Source of the DNA: an uncultured Bacteroides sp.
Lineage (GTDB): Bacteria; Bacteroidota; Bacteroidia; Bacteroidales; Bacteroidaceae
Assembly (NCBI RefSeq): GCF_902491285.1
Contig: NZ_CABUHK010000004.1
Coordinates: forward strand, 1 to 64,000
Reading direction: 5' to 3'
DNA length: 64,000 nt
The position numbers were made by a program, and so were the translations under genes. How positions within the stretch are numbered: position 1 is the first letter of the stretch; each line of letters starts with the position of its first letter. This document shows, in pieces, positions 17,899-25,720 of this stretch. The notes beneath the pieces were generated by a model that saw only the letters and a list, made by a program, of their open reading frames with translations, did no database searches and was not told the DNA's origin.

Positions 17899-18936
17899 TT
17901 ACAGAGTAATCTCGCCCGCCATCGACCGGTTCATCCGGTCGCGCACCTCATCCGGCGTATATCCGTGTCCCAACAAGAACATTAATTTGGTGACAGCCGA
18001 CTCAGTTGTACTGTCATAACCGGAGACAACGCCTGCCTGCAATAACTGGTATCCCGTTTCGTAACGCTCCATCTCTACCATTCCCGCGTTGCATTGCGTC
18101 ACATTGACAATTACAATGCCGCGTGCACTGGCCTGGCAAAGCCGTCGGATAAACCATTCTTTCCGGGGAGCGTTGCCCGAACCATAGGTTTCGAGTATAA
18201 CGGCTTTCAGTCCTTCTATATCTAAAGTGGCGGCTACCACATTCTCCTGAATTCCGGGGAATAGCTTCAATACCACCACGTTCGTGTCCAATAAATAATG
18301 CGGTTTCAGTTCCCGTTCTTCCCCGTTCACATGAATCTGTACATTATTATATTTAATATGAATCCCCGCTTCCGCCAGCACCGGATAATTGAAAGACCGG
18401 AATGCGTTGAAGTTCTCGGCATTCATCTTTGTCGTGCGGTTTCCCCGCATCAGATGATTCTCAAAGAAGATGCAGACTTCCGGTACAAGTGCTTTTCCCT
18501 CTTTATTCTGGGCGGTGGCAATCTCTATGCTCGTCATCAGATTTTCTTTTCCGTCCGTGCGAAGTACCCCGATAGGAAGTTGGGAACCTGTCAGGATAAC
18601 AGGCTTGTCCAATCCTTCCAGCATAAAACTGAGTGCGGAAGCAGTGTATGCCATCGTGTCCGTGCCATGCAGGATGACAAAGCCCTGATAGCGGTCGTAG
18701 TTCTCATGGATAATATGAACCAGCTTCCGCCACATATCCGGTTCCATGTCCGAAGAGTCCATAGGCGGGTCGAACTGATACGTATCAATCGGGAAATTGA
18801 ATTTCTGCAGTTCGGGGACATGCTTTTGGAGTTGTTCGAAATTGAAATTCTCCAATGCACCTGTCACGGTGTTCTCAATCATTCCAATTGTTCCACCGGT
18901 GTATATTAACAATACGGAAGTTTTTTGCGGGTTCAT
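17899..18936 (-). CDS. Type I L-asparaginase
   Basis: Hydrolyses asparagine to aspartate and ammonia. The start M-N-P-Q-K is at 18936, giving 345 residues. The upstream frame is open to an ATG at 18996, but a promoter -7 box (18962-18969) lies between, so that start is unlikely. The two catalytic threonine motifs are Y-T-G-G-T-I-G (about 12-18) and L-H-G-T-D-T-M-A-Y (about 90-98). With no signal peptide it should be the cytoplasmic type I enzyme. It runs towards the AAA ATPase promoter and away from the threonine operon. Confidence 0.92.
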   Translation of the reverse strand: MNPQKTSVLLIYTGGTIGMIENTVTGALENFNFEQLQKHVPELQKFNFPIDTYQFDPPMDSSDMEPDMWRKLVHIIHENYDRYQGFVILHGTDTMAYTASALSFMLEGLDKPVILTGSQLPIGVLRTDGKENLMTSIEIATAQNKEGKALVPEVCIFFENHLMRGNRTTKMNAENFNAFRSFNYPVLAEAGIHIKYNNVQIHVNGEERELKPHYLLDTNVVVLKLFPGIQENVVAATLDIEGLKAVILETYGSGNAPRKEWFIRRLCQASARGIVIVNVTQCNAGMVEMERYETGYQLLQAGVVSGYDSTTESAVTKLMFLLGHGYTPDEVRDRMNRSMAGEITL

Positions 18937-18961
18937 AAGCTGATTTCTGCGTTCGTCTTCG

Positions 18962-18969
18962 CAAATATA
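18962..18969 (-). promoter_or_regulatory. -7 element of the asparaginase gene
   Basis: Reverse strand reads TATATTTG, matching TANNTTTG, 25 bases before the ATG at 18936. Confidence 0.5.
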
Positions 18970-19099
18970 ATAATATAAATGATATATTAATAGCAAAATG
19001 TCATAAAAGTGAAGAGGAATTACAAGGCGGAAAGAACGCGCAATATTCTTTTTATCAGAAAAAAACGGGAAAAAGTGATAGATTGAACGTTTTTATTAT

Positions 19100-19107
19100 T
19101 ACTTTTG
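19100..19107 (+). promoter_or_regulatory. -7 element of the threonine operon
   Basis: TACTTTTG matches TANNTTTG. Transcription from here would give a leader of about 220 bases before thrA, containing the candidate leader peptide. Confidence 0.5.
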
Positions 19108-19142
19108 CGACACTTATCAAAAACAAGAGTAGAAACAGGACT

Positions 19143-19202
19143 ATGATGAAGTACTATCCACATACAGTCACATCGATGTGTACCATGACCCTTAGGGGTT
19201 GA
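19143..19202 (+). CDS. Candidate threonine-operon leader peptide
   Basis: A 19-codon frame, M-M-K-Y-Y-P-H-T-V-T-S-M-C-T-M-T-L-R-G, about 36 bases after the -7 box and 130 bases before thrA. Four threonine, four methionine and one cysteine codons are clustered, all end products or relatives of this pathway. Its last codons and stop lie in a hairpin (19183-19205). This is the layout of an amino-acid attenuator such as thrL of enteric bacteria. The call rests on layout only; a chance short frame is possible. Confidence 0.45.
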   Translation: MMKYYPHTVTSMCTMTLRG

Positions 19203-19248
19203 TGGATAGTTTTGTGTATCTACGTGATTCACGCCTGTATAGGCAGGC
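19183..19248 (+). promoter_or_regulatory. Leader hairpins upstream of thrA
   Basis: First stem: CCAT (19183-19186) and ACCC (19188-19191) pair with GGGT (19196-19199) and ATGG (19202-19205). Further stems: CGTG/CACG (19223-19233) and GCCT-N4-AGGC (19233-19244). No clear T run follows, so a classical intrinsic terminator is not proven. Confidence 0.4.
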
Positions 19249-19332
19249 AAAATTCAAATTCAATTTTATTCGTAAACAACCAATCGTTCTGTAAAACCAT
19301 ACACAGGACATTGCATTTAAATAAGTATCTTC

Positions 19333-21768
19333 ATGAAAGTAATGAAATTCGGCGGAACGTCCGTAGGTTCCGTGAACAGCATTTTAAGCGTAAAGAGAAT
19401 CGTAGAGTCGGCTAAAGAGCCGGTAATTGTAGTTGTTTCCGCATTGGGGGGCATCACTGACAAATTGATAAACACATCGAAGATGGCGGCAGCGGGAGAT
19501 TCGGCCTATGAAGGCGAGTTCCGCGAAATCGTTTACCGCCATGTGGAAATGATTAAAGAAGTGATTCCCGCCGGAGAAAAGCAAACGTCGTTGCAACGTC
19601 AGATTGGCGAACTGCTGAACGAACTGAAAGACATTTTCCAAGGAATCTACCTGATTAAAGACCTTTCCCCGAAAACATCGGATACAATCGTCAGCTATGG
19701 AGAACGCCTTTCTTCCATTATCGTTGCCGAACTGATTGAGGGGGCGGAATGGTTCGATTCGCGCACTTTTATCAAGACAGAAAAGAAACATAATAAACAT
19801 ACGCTGGATGCGGAACTGACGAATAAGTTGGTGAAGGAGGCTTTCGGTTCACTTCCGAAAGTGGCGTTGGTGCCCGGATTCATCTCCTCCGACAAGACAT
19901 CGGGAGATGTGACGAACCTCGGTCGTGGCGGTTCCGACTATACGGCTGCCATTATTGCCGCAGCACTCGACGCTAATAGCCTGGAGATATGGACGGATGT
20001 AGACGGCTTTATGACTGCCGACCCGCGTGTTATCTCGACGGCTTACACGATTGCCGAACTGACTTACGTGGAAGCGACCGAACTTTGCAACTTCGGTGCG
20101 AAAGTGGTTTATCCGCCGACCATCTATCCGGTATGCCACAAGAATATACCTATTATAATAAAGAACACATTCAATCCCGACGGAGTGGGAACCATCATCA
20201 AACAGGAAGTTTCCAATCCGCATTGCAAAGCCATTAAAGGTATTTCTTCCATCAATGATACGAGCCTGATTACCGTTCAGGGACTCGGTATGGTAGGTGT
20301 AATCGGTGTCAACTACCGTATCTTTAAAGCATTGGCAAAGAACGGAATCAGTGTGTTCCTCGTATCTCAGGCTTCATCGGAAAACAGTACTTCCATCGGT
20401 GTGCGCAATGCCGATGCCGACCTGGCTTGCGAAGTGCTGAACGAAGAATTTGCCAAAGAAATCGAAATGGGCGAAATCTCTCCGATTCTTGCGGAAAGAA
20501 ACCTGGCTACGGTTGCTATCGTAGGTGAGAACATGAAACATACACCGGGTATCGCAGGTAAGCTCTTCGGTACGCTGGGACGTAACGGTATCAATGTAAT
20601 CGCTTGTGCACAGGGAGCTTCGGAAACGAATATCTCTTTTGTAGTCGATTTCAAATCCTTGCGCAAATCGCTGAACGTCATTCATGACTCTTTCTTCCTG
20701 TCCGAATATCAGGTATTGAACCTTTTTATCTGTGGTATCGGTACGGTAGGCGGCAGCCTGGTGGAACAGATTCGTTGCCAGCAACAAAAGCTGATGATGG
20801 AGAACGGGTTGAAACTTCATGTGGTAGGTATCATTGATGCAGCCAAAGCGATGTTCAGCCGTGAAGGGTTCGACCTGGCCAATTTCCGCGAAGAACTGAA
20901 AGAGAAAGGAAAAGACAGCAACTTGCAGACTATCCGTGACGAGATAGTCAGCATGAACATCTTCAACTCCGTATTTGTAGACTGTACGGCAAGTCCCGAC
21001 ATTGCATCGCTTTACAAGGATTTGCTGGAACACAATATCTCCGTGGTAGCCGCCAACAAGATTGCCGCTTCTTCGGCTTACGAGAACTACCGCGACCTGA
21101 AAACGATTGCCCGCCAACGTGGCGTGAAGTATCTGTTCGAAACAAACGTAGGTGCGGGACTTCCGATTATTAATACAATCAACGACTTGATTCATAGTGG
21201 CGACAAGATTCTGAAGATTGAAGCCGTACTTTCGGGTACATTGAACTACATCTTTAATAAGATCAGTGCCGATATCCCTTTCAGCCGTACCATCAAGATG
21301 GCGCAGGAAGAACGTTATTCCGAACCCGACCCACGTATCGACCTCAGCGGTAAAGACGTCATCCGCAAACTGGTGATTCTCGCACGCGAAGCCGGATACC
21401 GCATCGAGCAGGAAGATGTAGAGAAGAATCTCTTTGTTCCGAACGATTTCTTCGAGGGTTCTTTGGATGACTTCTGGAAACGGGTGCCGAGCCTTGACGC
21501 TGACTTTGAAGCCCGTCGCCAAGTACTCGAAAAAGAGAATAAACACTGGCGTTTCGTTGCCAAACTGGAGAATGGGAAAGCCTCTGTCGGCTTGCAGGAA
21601 GTAGGATCCAACCATCCGTTCTACGGTCTGGAAGGCAGCAACAATATCATCCTGCTGACTACAGAACGTTATAAAGAATATCCGATGATGATTCAGGGAT
21701 ACGGTGCCGGTGCAGGTGTAACTGCTGCCGGAGTATTTGCCGATATTATGAGCATCGCAAACGTTTAA
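19333..21768 (+). CDS. thrA: Bifunctional aspartate kinase / homoserine dehydrogenase
   Basis: Catalyses the first and third steps of the aspartate pathway. At 811 residues it is the usual size. The kinase domain opens with M-K-V-M-K-F-G-G-T-S-V-G. Regulatory ACT domains lie around 300-450 (G-I-A-G-K-L-F, Q-G-A-S-E-T-N-I-S). The NAD(P)-binding start of the dehydrogenase is L-F-I-C-G-I-G-T-V-G-G-S (about 463-474), and V-L-S-G-T-L-N-Y-I-F is its catalytic-domain motif. First gene of a tight operon with the apgM-type gene (6 bases on) and thrC (11 bases further). ACT domains predict threonine feedback in addition to any leader control. Confidence 0.97.
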   Translation: MKVMKFGGTSVGSVNSILSVKRIVESAKEPVIVVVSALGGITDKLINTSKMAAAGDSAYEGEFREIVYRHVEMIKEVIPAGEKQTSLQRQIGELLNELKDIFQGIYLIKDLSPKTSDTIVSYGERLSSIIVAELIEGAEWFDSRTFIKTEKKHNKHTLDAELTNKLVKEAFGSLPKVALVPGFISSDKTSGDVTNLGRGGSDYTAAIIAAALDANSLEIWTDVDGFMTADPRVISTAYTIAELTYVEATELCNFGAKVVYPPTIYPVCHKNIPIIIKNTFNPDGVGTIIKQEVSNPHCKAIKGISSINDTSLITVQGLGMVGVIGVNYRIFKALAKNGISVFLVSQASSENSTSIGVRNADADLACEVLNEEFAKEIEMGEISPILAERNLATVAIVGENMKHTPGIAGKLFGTLGRNGINVIACAQGASETNISFVVDFKSLRKSLNVIHDSFFLSEYQVLNLFICGIGTVGGSLVEQIRCQQQKLMMENGLKLHVVGIIDAAKAMFSREGFDLANFREELKEKGKDSNLQTIRDEIVSMNIFNSVFVDCTASPDIASLYKDLLEHNISVVAANKIAASSAYENYRDLKTIARQRGVKYLFETNVGAGLPIINTINDLIHSGDKILKIEAVLSGTLNYIFNKISADIPFSRTIKMAQEERYSEPDPRIDLSGKDVIRKLVILAREAGYRIEQEDVEKNLFVPNDFFEGSLDDFWKRVPSLDADFEARRQVLEKENKHWRFVAKLENGKASVGLQEVGSNHPFYGLEGSNNIILLTTERYKEYPMMIQGYGAGAGVTAAGVFADIMSIANV

Positions 21769-21774
21769 TGCCTT

Positions 21775-22986
21775 ATGAAACATATTATCATATTGGGAGA
21801 CGGTATGGCCGACTGGCCGGTGAAGTCATTAGGGGACAAGACGCTCCTGCAATATGCAAAGACGCCTTACATGGATAAATTGGCCCGTATGGGACGTGTC
21901 GGACGGTTGAATACCGTAGCCGAAGGGTTTCATCCGGGCAGTGAGGTGGCCAATATGTCCGTATTGGGATATGATCTTCCGAAAGTGTACGAGGGTCGCG
22001 GACCGCTGGAAGCGGCGAGCATCGGTGTAGACCTGCAACCGGGAGAGATGGCGATGCGTTGCAACCTGATTTGTGTGGAAGGGGAGATTCTGAAGAATCA
22101 CTCTTCGGGACATATCTCTACGGAAGAGGCGGATGTATTAATCCAATACCTGCAAGAGAAACTGGGCAATGACCGCGTACGTTTCCATACGGGAGTTCAA
22201 TATCGCCATTTATTGGTTATCAAAGGGGGGAACAAAGAACTGGACTGCACCCCGCCGCACGATGTGCCTTTGAAACCTTTCCGTCCGCTGATGGTGAAGC
22301 CATTAGTGCCGGAAGCGCAGGAGACGGTAGATTTGATTAATGACTTGATTCTGAAATCACAGGAATTGTTGAAAGACCATCCGTTGAATCTGAAACGTAT
22401 AGCAGAAGGCAAAGACCCTGCAAACAGTATTTGGCCTTGGAGTCCCGGTTATCGTCCGCAAATGCCTGTCTTCTCCGAAACATTCCCGCAAGTGAAGAGA
22501 GGAGCGGTTATCTCGGCAGTCGATTTGATAAATGGAATCGGTTACTATGCAGGCTTACGCCGCATCGCAGTAGAGGGAGCCACCGGACTTTACAATACAA
22601 ATTATGAAAACAAAGTAGCTGCCGCCTTGGAAGCCCTGAAGACAGATGATTTTGTCTATCTGCATATCGAAGCCAGCGATGAGGCGGGACACGAAGGAGA
22701 CGTCGACCTGAAACTCCTGACTATCGAGAATCTCGATAAACGTGCCGTAGGCCCTATCTACGAAGCAGTGAAAGACTGGGACGAGCCGGTAGCGATAGCC
22801 GTATTGCCCGACCATCCTACGCCCTGCGAACTTCGTACGCATACTGCCGACCCTATTCCGTTCCTTATCTGGTATCCGGGCATTGAACCGGACGAGGTGC
22901 AGACGTATGACGAAGTAGCGGCTTGTAGCGGTAGCTACGGTCTGCTGAAAGAAGACGAGTTTATAAAAGAGTTCATGAAGAAATAA
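21775..22986 (+). CDS. Phosphoglycerate mutase-like protein (ApgM family), probable homoserine kinase
   Basis: A 403-residue member of the alkaline-phosphatase superfamily, usually labelled cofactor-independent phosphoglycerate mutase (archaeal type). Metal-site motifs are I-L-G-D-G-M-A-D (about 6-13), H-I-E-A-S-D-E-A-G-H-E-G-D (about 300-312) and P-D-H-P-T-P (about 345-350). It lies between thrA and thrC with gaps of only 6 and 11 bases. No GHMP-type thrB is visible in the operon. Position therefore argues that it phosphorylates homoserine, as has been proposed for this family in Bacteroides and some other bacteria. The enzymatic role is inferred from context. Confidence 0.88.
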   Translation: MKHIIILGDGMADWPVKSLGDKTLLQYAKTPYMDKLARMGRVGRLNTVAEGFHPGSEVANMSVLGYDLPKVYEGRGPLEAASIGVDLQPGEMAMRCNLICVEGEILKNHSSGHISTEEADVLIQYLQEKLGNDRVRFHTGVQYRHLLVIKGGNKELDCTPPHDVPLKPFRPLMVKPLVPEAQETVDLINDLILKSQELLKDHPLNLKRIAEGKDPANSIWPWSPGYRPQMPVFSETFPQVKRGAVISAVDLINGIGYYAGLRRIAVEGATGLYNTNYENKVAAALEALKTDDFVYLHIEASDEAGHEGDVDLKLLTIENLDKRAVGPIYEAVKDWDEPVAIAVLPDHPTPCELRTHTADPIPFLIWYPGIEPDEVQTYDEVAACSGSYGLLKEDEFIKEFMKK

Positions 22987-22997
22987 CGCATCCGATT

Positions 22998-24299
22998 ATG
23001 ATTTATTATAGTACAAATAAGCAAGCACCTAATGCTTCACTGCAAGAAGCAGTGGTGAAAGGTCTTGCTGCCGACAAAGGGCTGTTTATGCCTATGTCCA
23101 TCAAACCGCTTCCACAAGATTTTTACGATTCGATTGAAAGTTTATCCTTCCAAGAGATTGCTTATCGTGTAGCCGATGCTTTCTTCGGTGAGGATGTTCC
23201 TGCTGATACGTTGAAACAGATTGTATATGATACATTGAGTTTCGATGTGCCTTTGGTGAAGGTATCGGAGAATATCTATTCACTCGAACTTTTCCACGGC
23301 CCTACATTGGCTTTCAAAGACGTAGGCGGCCGTTTTATGGCACGTCTGCTTGGTTATTTCATTAAGAAAGAAGGGCAGAAAAACGTCAATGTGCTGGTAG
23401 CTACTTCCGGTGATACGGGAAGTGCGGTGGCTAATGGTTTCTTGGGAGTAGAAGGTATCCATGTATATGTATTGTATCCGAAAGGAAAAGTCAGTGAAAT
23501 ACAGGAAAAACAATTCACCACATTAGGACAGAATATTACCGCCCTCGAAGTGAACGGAACATTCGATGATTGCCAGGCACTGGTAAAATCGGCTTTCATG
23601 GACAAGGAATTGAACGAACATCTTTCCCTGACTTCCGCCAATTCTATCAACGTCGCCCGTTTCCTGCCGCAAGCATTTTATTATTTCTATGCTTACGCTC
23701 AGTTGAAGCGTGCCGGAAAAGCTGACAATGCAGTAATCTGCGTTCCTAGCGGAAACTTCGGAAACATCACTGCCGGTCTGTTCGGTAAGAAAATGGGACT
23801 ACCCGTGAAGCGTTTCATTGCGGCTAACAACCGTAACGATATATTCTACCAATATCTGCAAACAGGCGAATACAACCCGCGTCCATCTATCGCAACCATC
23901 GCTAATGCCATGGACGTAGGCGACCCGAGCAACTTTGCCCGTGTACTCGATTTGTATAAAGGTTCTCATGCCGCTATCTCCGCCGAGATTTCGGGAACTA
24001 CCTATACCGACGAACAAATCCGTGAAACTGTGAAAGAAACTTGGAAAGAACATCATTATCTGCTCGACCCTCATGGTGCATGTGGCTATCGTGCATTGGC
24101 AGAAGGTTTACAACCGGGCGAAACAGGGGTATTCCTCGAAACAGCCCATCCTGCCAAGTTCCTCGAAACAGTAGAAAGTATCATTGGTGAAACGGTGGAA
24201 ATACCTGCCAAATTGCAGGAGTTTATGAAAGGTGAGAAGAAGAGCCTTCAAATGACAAAAGACTTTGCAGACTTCAAGAGGTATCTACTTTCGCTATAG
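22998..24299 (+). CDS. thrC: Threonine synthase
   Basis: PLP enzyme converting O-phosphohomoserine to threonine; 433 residues, the normal length. The PLP lysine is K107 in F-H-G-P-T-L-A-F-K-D-V-G-G. The phosphate-binding S-G-D-T-G-S-A-V motif and the C-V-P-S-G-N-F-G-N segment are intact. The N-terminus (M-I-Y-Y-S-T-N-K-Q-A-P) is typical. Last gene of the thr operon; a phased repeat array follows 69 bases later, and the next genes converge on it from the other strand. Confidence 0.96.
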   Translation: MIYYSTNKQAPNASLQEAVVKGLAADKGLFMPMSIKPLPQDFYDSIESLSFQEIAYRVADAFFGEDVPADTLKQIVYDTLSFDVPLVKVSENIYSLELFHGPTLAFKDVGGRFMARLLGYFIKKEGQKNVNVLVATSGDTGSAVANGFLGVEGIHVYVLYPKGKVSEIQEKQFTTLGQNITALEVNGTFDDCQALVKSAFMDKELNEHLSLTSANSINVARFLPQAFYYFYAYAQLKRAGKADNAVICVPSGNFGNITAGLFGKKMGLPVKRFIAANNRNDIFYQYLQTGEYNPRPSIATIANAMDVGDPSNFARVLDLYKGSHAAISAEISGTTYTDEQIRETVKETWKEHHYLLDPHGACGYRALAEGLQPGETGVFLETAHPAKFLETVESIIGETVEIPAKLQEFMKGEKKSLQMTKDFADFKRYLLSL

Positions 24300-24368
24300 C
24301 CCATCTTAACAGACTGTTGCACAGAGTAATGTGAAGTGTTGTCAGTCTATTGCAATGAAAGAATGATT

Positions 24369-24448
24369 CTCACCGCAATGAGAAAAAAATCTCATCACTA
24401 TGAGTATTTTTTCTCATCGCAGTGAGAATTTTTTCTCATAGTGATGAG
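24369..24448. repeat. Phased array D: four CTCA-N6-TGAG palindromes, 22-base period
   Basis: CTCA at 24369, 24391, 24413 and 24435, and TGAG at 24379, 24401, 24423 and 24445, all exactly 22 bases apart. Unit 4 (CTCATAGTGATGAG) is the exact reverse complement of unit 2. A or T runs fill the spacers. It lies between the convergent thrC and thiamine pyrophosphokinase genes and could act as a terminator, a set of binding sites or a structured RNA. Confidence 0.9.
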
Positions 24449-24472
24449 GATAGCTTGAGAATAAATATCGGT

Positions 24473-25099
24473 TTATATAGAAGTTAGAAATACTAAATAC
24501 TCTCCCGTGCACTGAATGGTAAAACGATCGTTTGTAGCCTCATTAAGAGTTCCTTGCCACCAATTCGTAAAGTCGCTAAGTGGATAAACCAATCCTTCTC
24601 CTTTCAATCCTTTAGCTCCGAAATTGATAATGGATACTTGCTGCCCCGCGTGAGAAACGAAAGTCTGTGTGCCACTTGCCGGAATAAATACTCCGTAATC
24701 TGTAATAGTCCGTACTTCCATGCCGCTTTTCATATATTCCAGCAGCAAACTGATATTTCCTAATGTATGGTCTTCCCGTTTTCCGGTAGCACCGATGATG
24801 GCAATTTTCCGGTAGCCTTTTTCTCGCAGGAAGTGAACAGCCTTGGTTTGATCGTTCGTTTCCTGGTCGGCTATTTGGTGAATAATGTTTGAAAAGCGTG
24901 TTTTGTTTTCTGGTGAAAGGGAGTCTCCGTCACCGATAATTACGTCCGGAGTATATCCACGGGAAATATATTCATTGGCTGCGCCATCACAACATGCTAC
25001 GAATTTGGCTTCTTCCAACATTCGCAAAGGAAGGGGGTGAGTGGGATATTCACCGTTAGCCAATATCACGGCTTCGGGCGTATAGTGTTCGTTTATCAT
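24473..25099 (-). CDS. Thiamine pyrophosphokinase
   Basis: Transfers pyrophosphate from ATP to thiamine, giving TPP. About 208 residues from the ATG at 25099, which overlaps the PnuT-like stop by four bases (ATGA). The frame extends to an ATG at 25123, but that would need a 28-base overlap. Motifs I-G-D-G-D-S-L-S and Q-E-T-N-D-Q-T-K-A-V-H-F are the catalytic acidic and K-containing segments of the TPK fold; G-K-R-E-D-H-T-L-G-N follows. Last gene of the riboswitch-controlled thiamine operon, so imported thiamine is trapped and activated. Confidence 0.92.
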   Translation of the reverse strand: MINEHYTPEAVILANGEYPTHPLPLRMLEEAKFVACCDGAANEYISRGYTPDVIIGDGDSLSPENKTRFSNIIHQIADQETNDQTKAVHFLREKGYRKIAIIGATGKREDHTLGNISLLLEYMKSGMEVRTITDYGVFIPASGTQTFVSHAGQQVSIINFGAKGLKGEGLVYPLSDFTNWWQGTLNEATNDRFTIQCTGEYLVFLTSI

Positions 25100-25710
25100 T
25101 GTATGCTCATTAATTTTTTCCATTTAAAGTAGCCAAAGATAGCTATAATGGAGTAAAGTCCGTATAAAGCAGAGGTAAAATAAAGGTCTTTATAAATATA
25201 AAGTCCGCAACAAACGATGTCTACAAGTATCCAAGCGAACCATTGCTCGATATATTTACGTGCCAGCATCCACATGCCGACAATGCTCAATGCCGTGGTG
25301 AAGCTATCCAGCCAGGGCACATTGCTGTCTGTGTATTCAATAAGTATCCAGGCAATGCCGATAAAGGCAACGATGAATACCAGCAGAAGCGGAAGATAGT
25401 ATTTCCACGGCATGTGCACGATAGGGAGTGCTTTTGGTTTATCATTGCCCGTTCCATCATTGGCAGATTGATTCCGCTTACCTTTCCGTTGTCCCCACAT
25501 CCAAAAGAACCAGCCGTAGACAGCGGCTATCAGATAGTAGATATTGATGCCGAAATCGGCATACAATCCTGCTTTATAATATACGAAGATATAGATAGCA
25601 GGCATGATAATTCCCGCTATCCAAAGATAGATACTTGCTCGGTATTCCAACCAAAGGTAGACTAATCCGACAATCGTACCGAATATTTCAAGGAAATTCA
25701 TTTCCATCAT
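25096..25710 (-). CDS. pnuT: PnuC-family transporter, probably thiamine (PnuT)
   Basis: A 204-residue inner-membrane protein with about seven hydrophobic segments. It carries the PnuC-family W-x-x-G-x3-P-A-I-Y-I-F and Y-G-W-F-F-W motifs. PnuC proteins facilitate vitamin diffusion coupled to intracellular phosphorylation: PnuC carries nicotinamide riboside, PnuT thiamine. Its position between a TonB receptor behind a TPP riboswitch and a thiamine pyrophosphokinase makes thiamine the likely cargo. Ten bases separate it from the receptor stop and it overlaps the kinase gene by four. Confidence 0.9.
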   Translation of the reverse strand: MMEMNFLEIFGTIVGLVYLWLEYRASIYLWIAGIIMPAIYIFVYYKAGLYADFGINIYYLIAAVYGWFFWMWGQRKGKRNQSANDGTGNDKPKALPIVHMPWKYYLPLLLVFIVAFIGIAWILIEYTDSNVPWLDSFTTALSIVGMWMLARKYIEQWFAWILVDIVCCGLYIYKDLYFTSALYGLYSIIAIFGYFKWKKLMSIQ

Positions 25711-25720
25711 TCAAACCTGC

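Noticed and set aside
18937..18996. 20-codon extension of the asparaginase
   Set aside because: It lies over and beyond the -7 box at 18962-18969; the family start matches M-N-P-Q-K at 18936.
19020..19250. 76-residue minus-strand frame before thrA
   Set aside because: It overlaps the promoter and leader of the threonine operon, has no promoter of its own and no motif.
20374..21783. 469-residue open frame on the minus strand inside thrA
   Set aside because: Antisense of a strongly conserved gene; residues are His/Phe/Arg-rich without motifs, as expected of a shadow frame.
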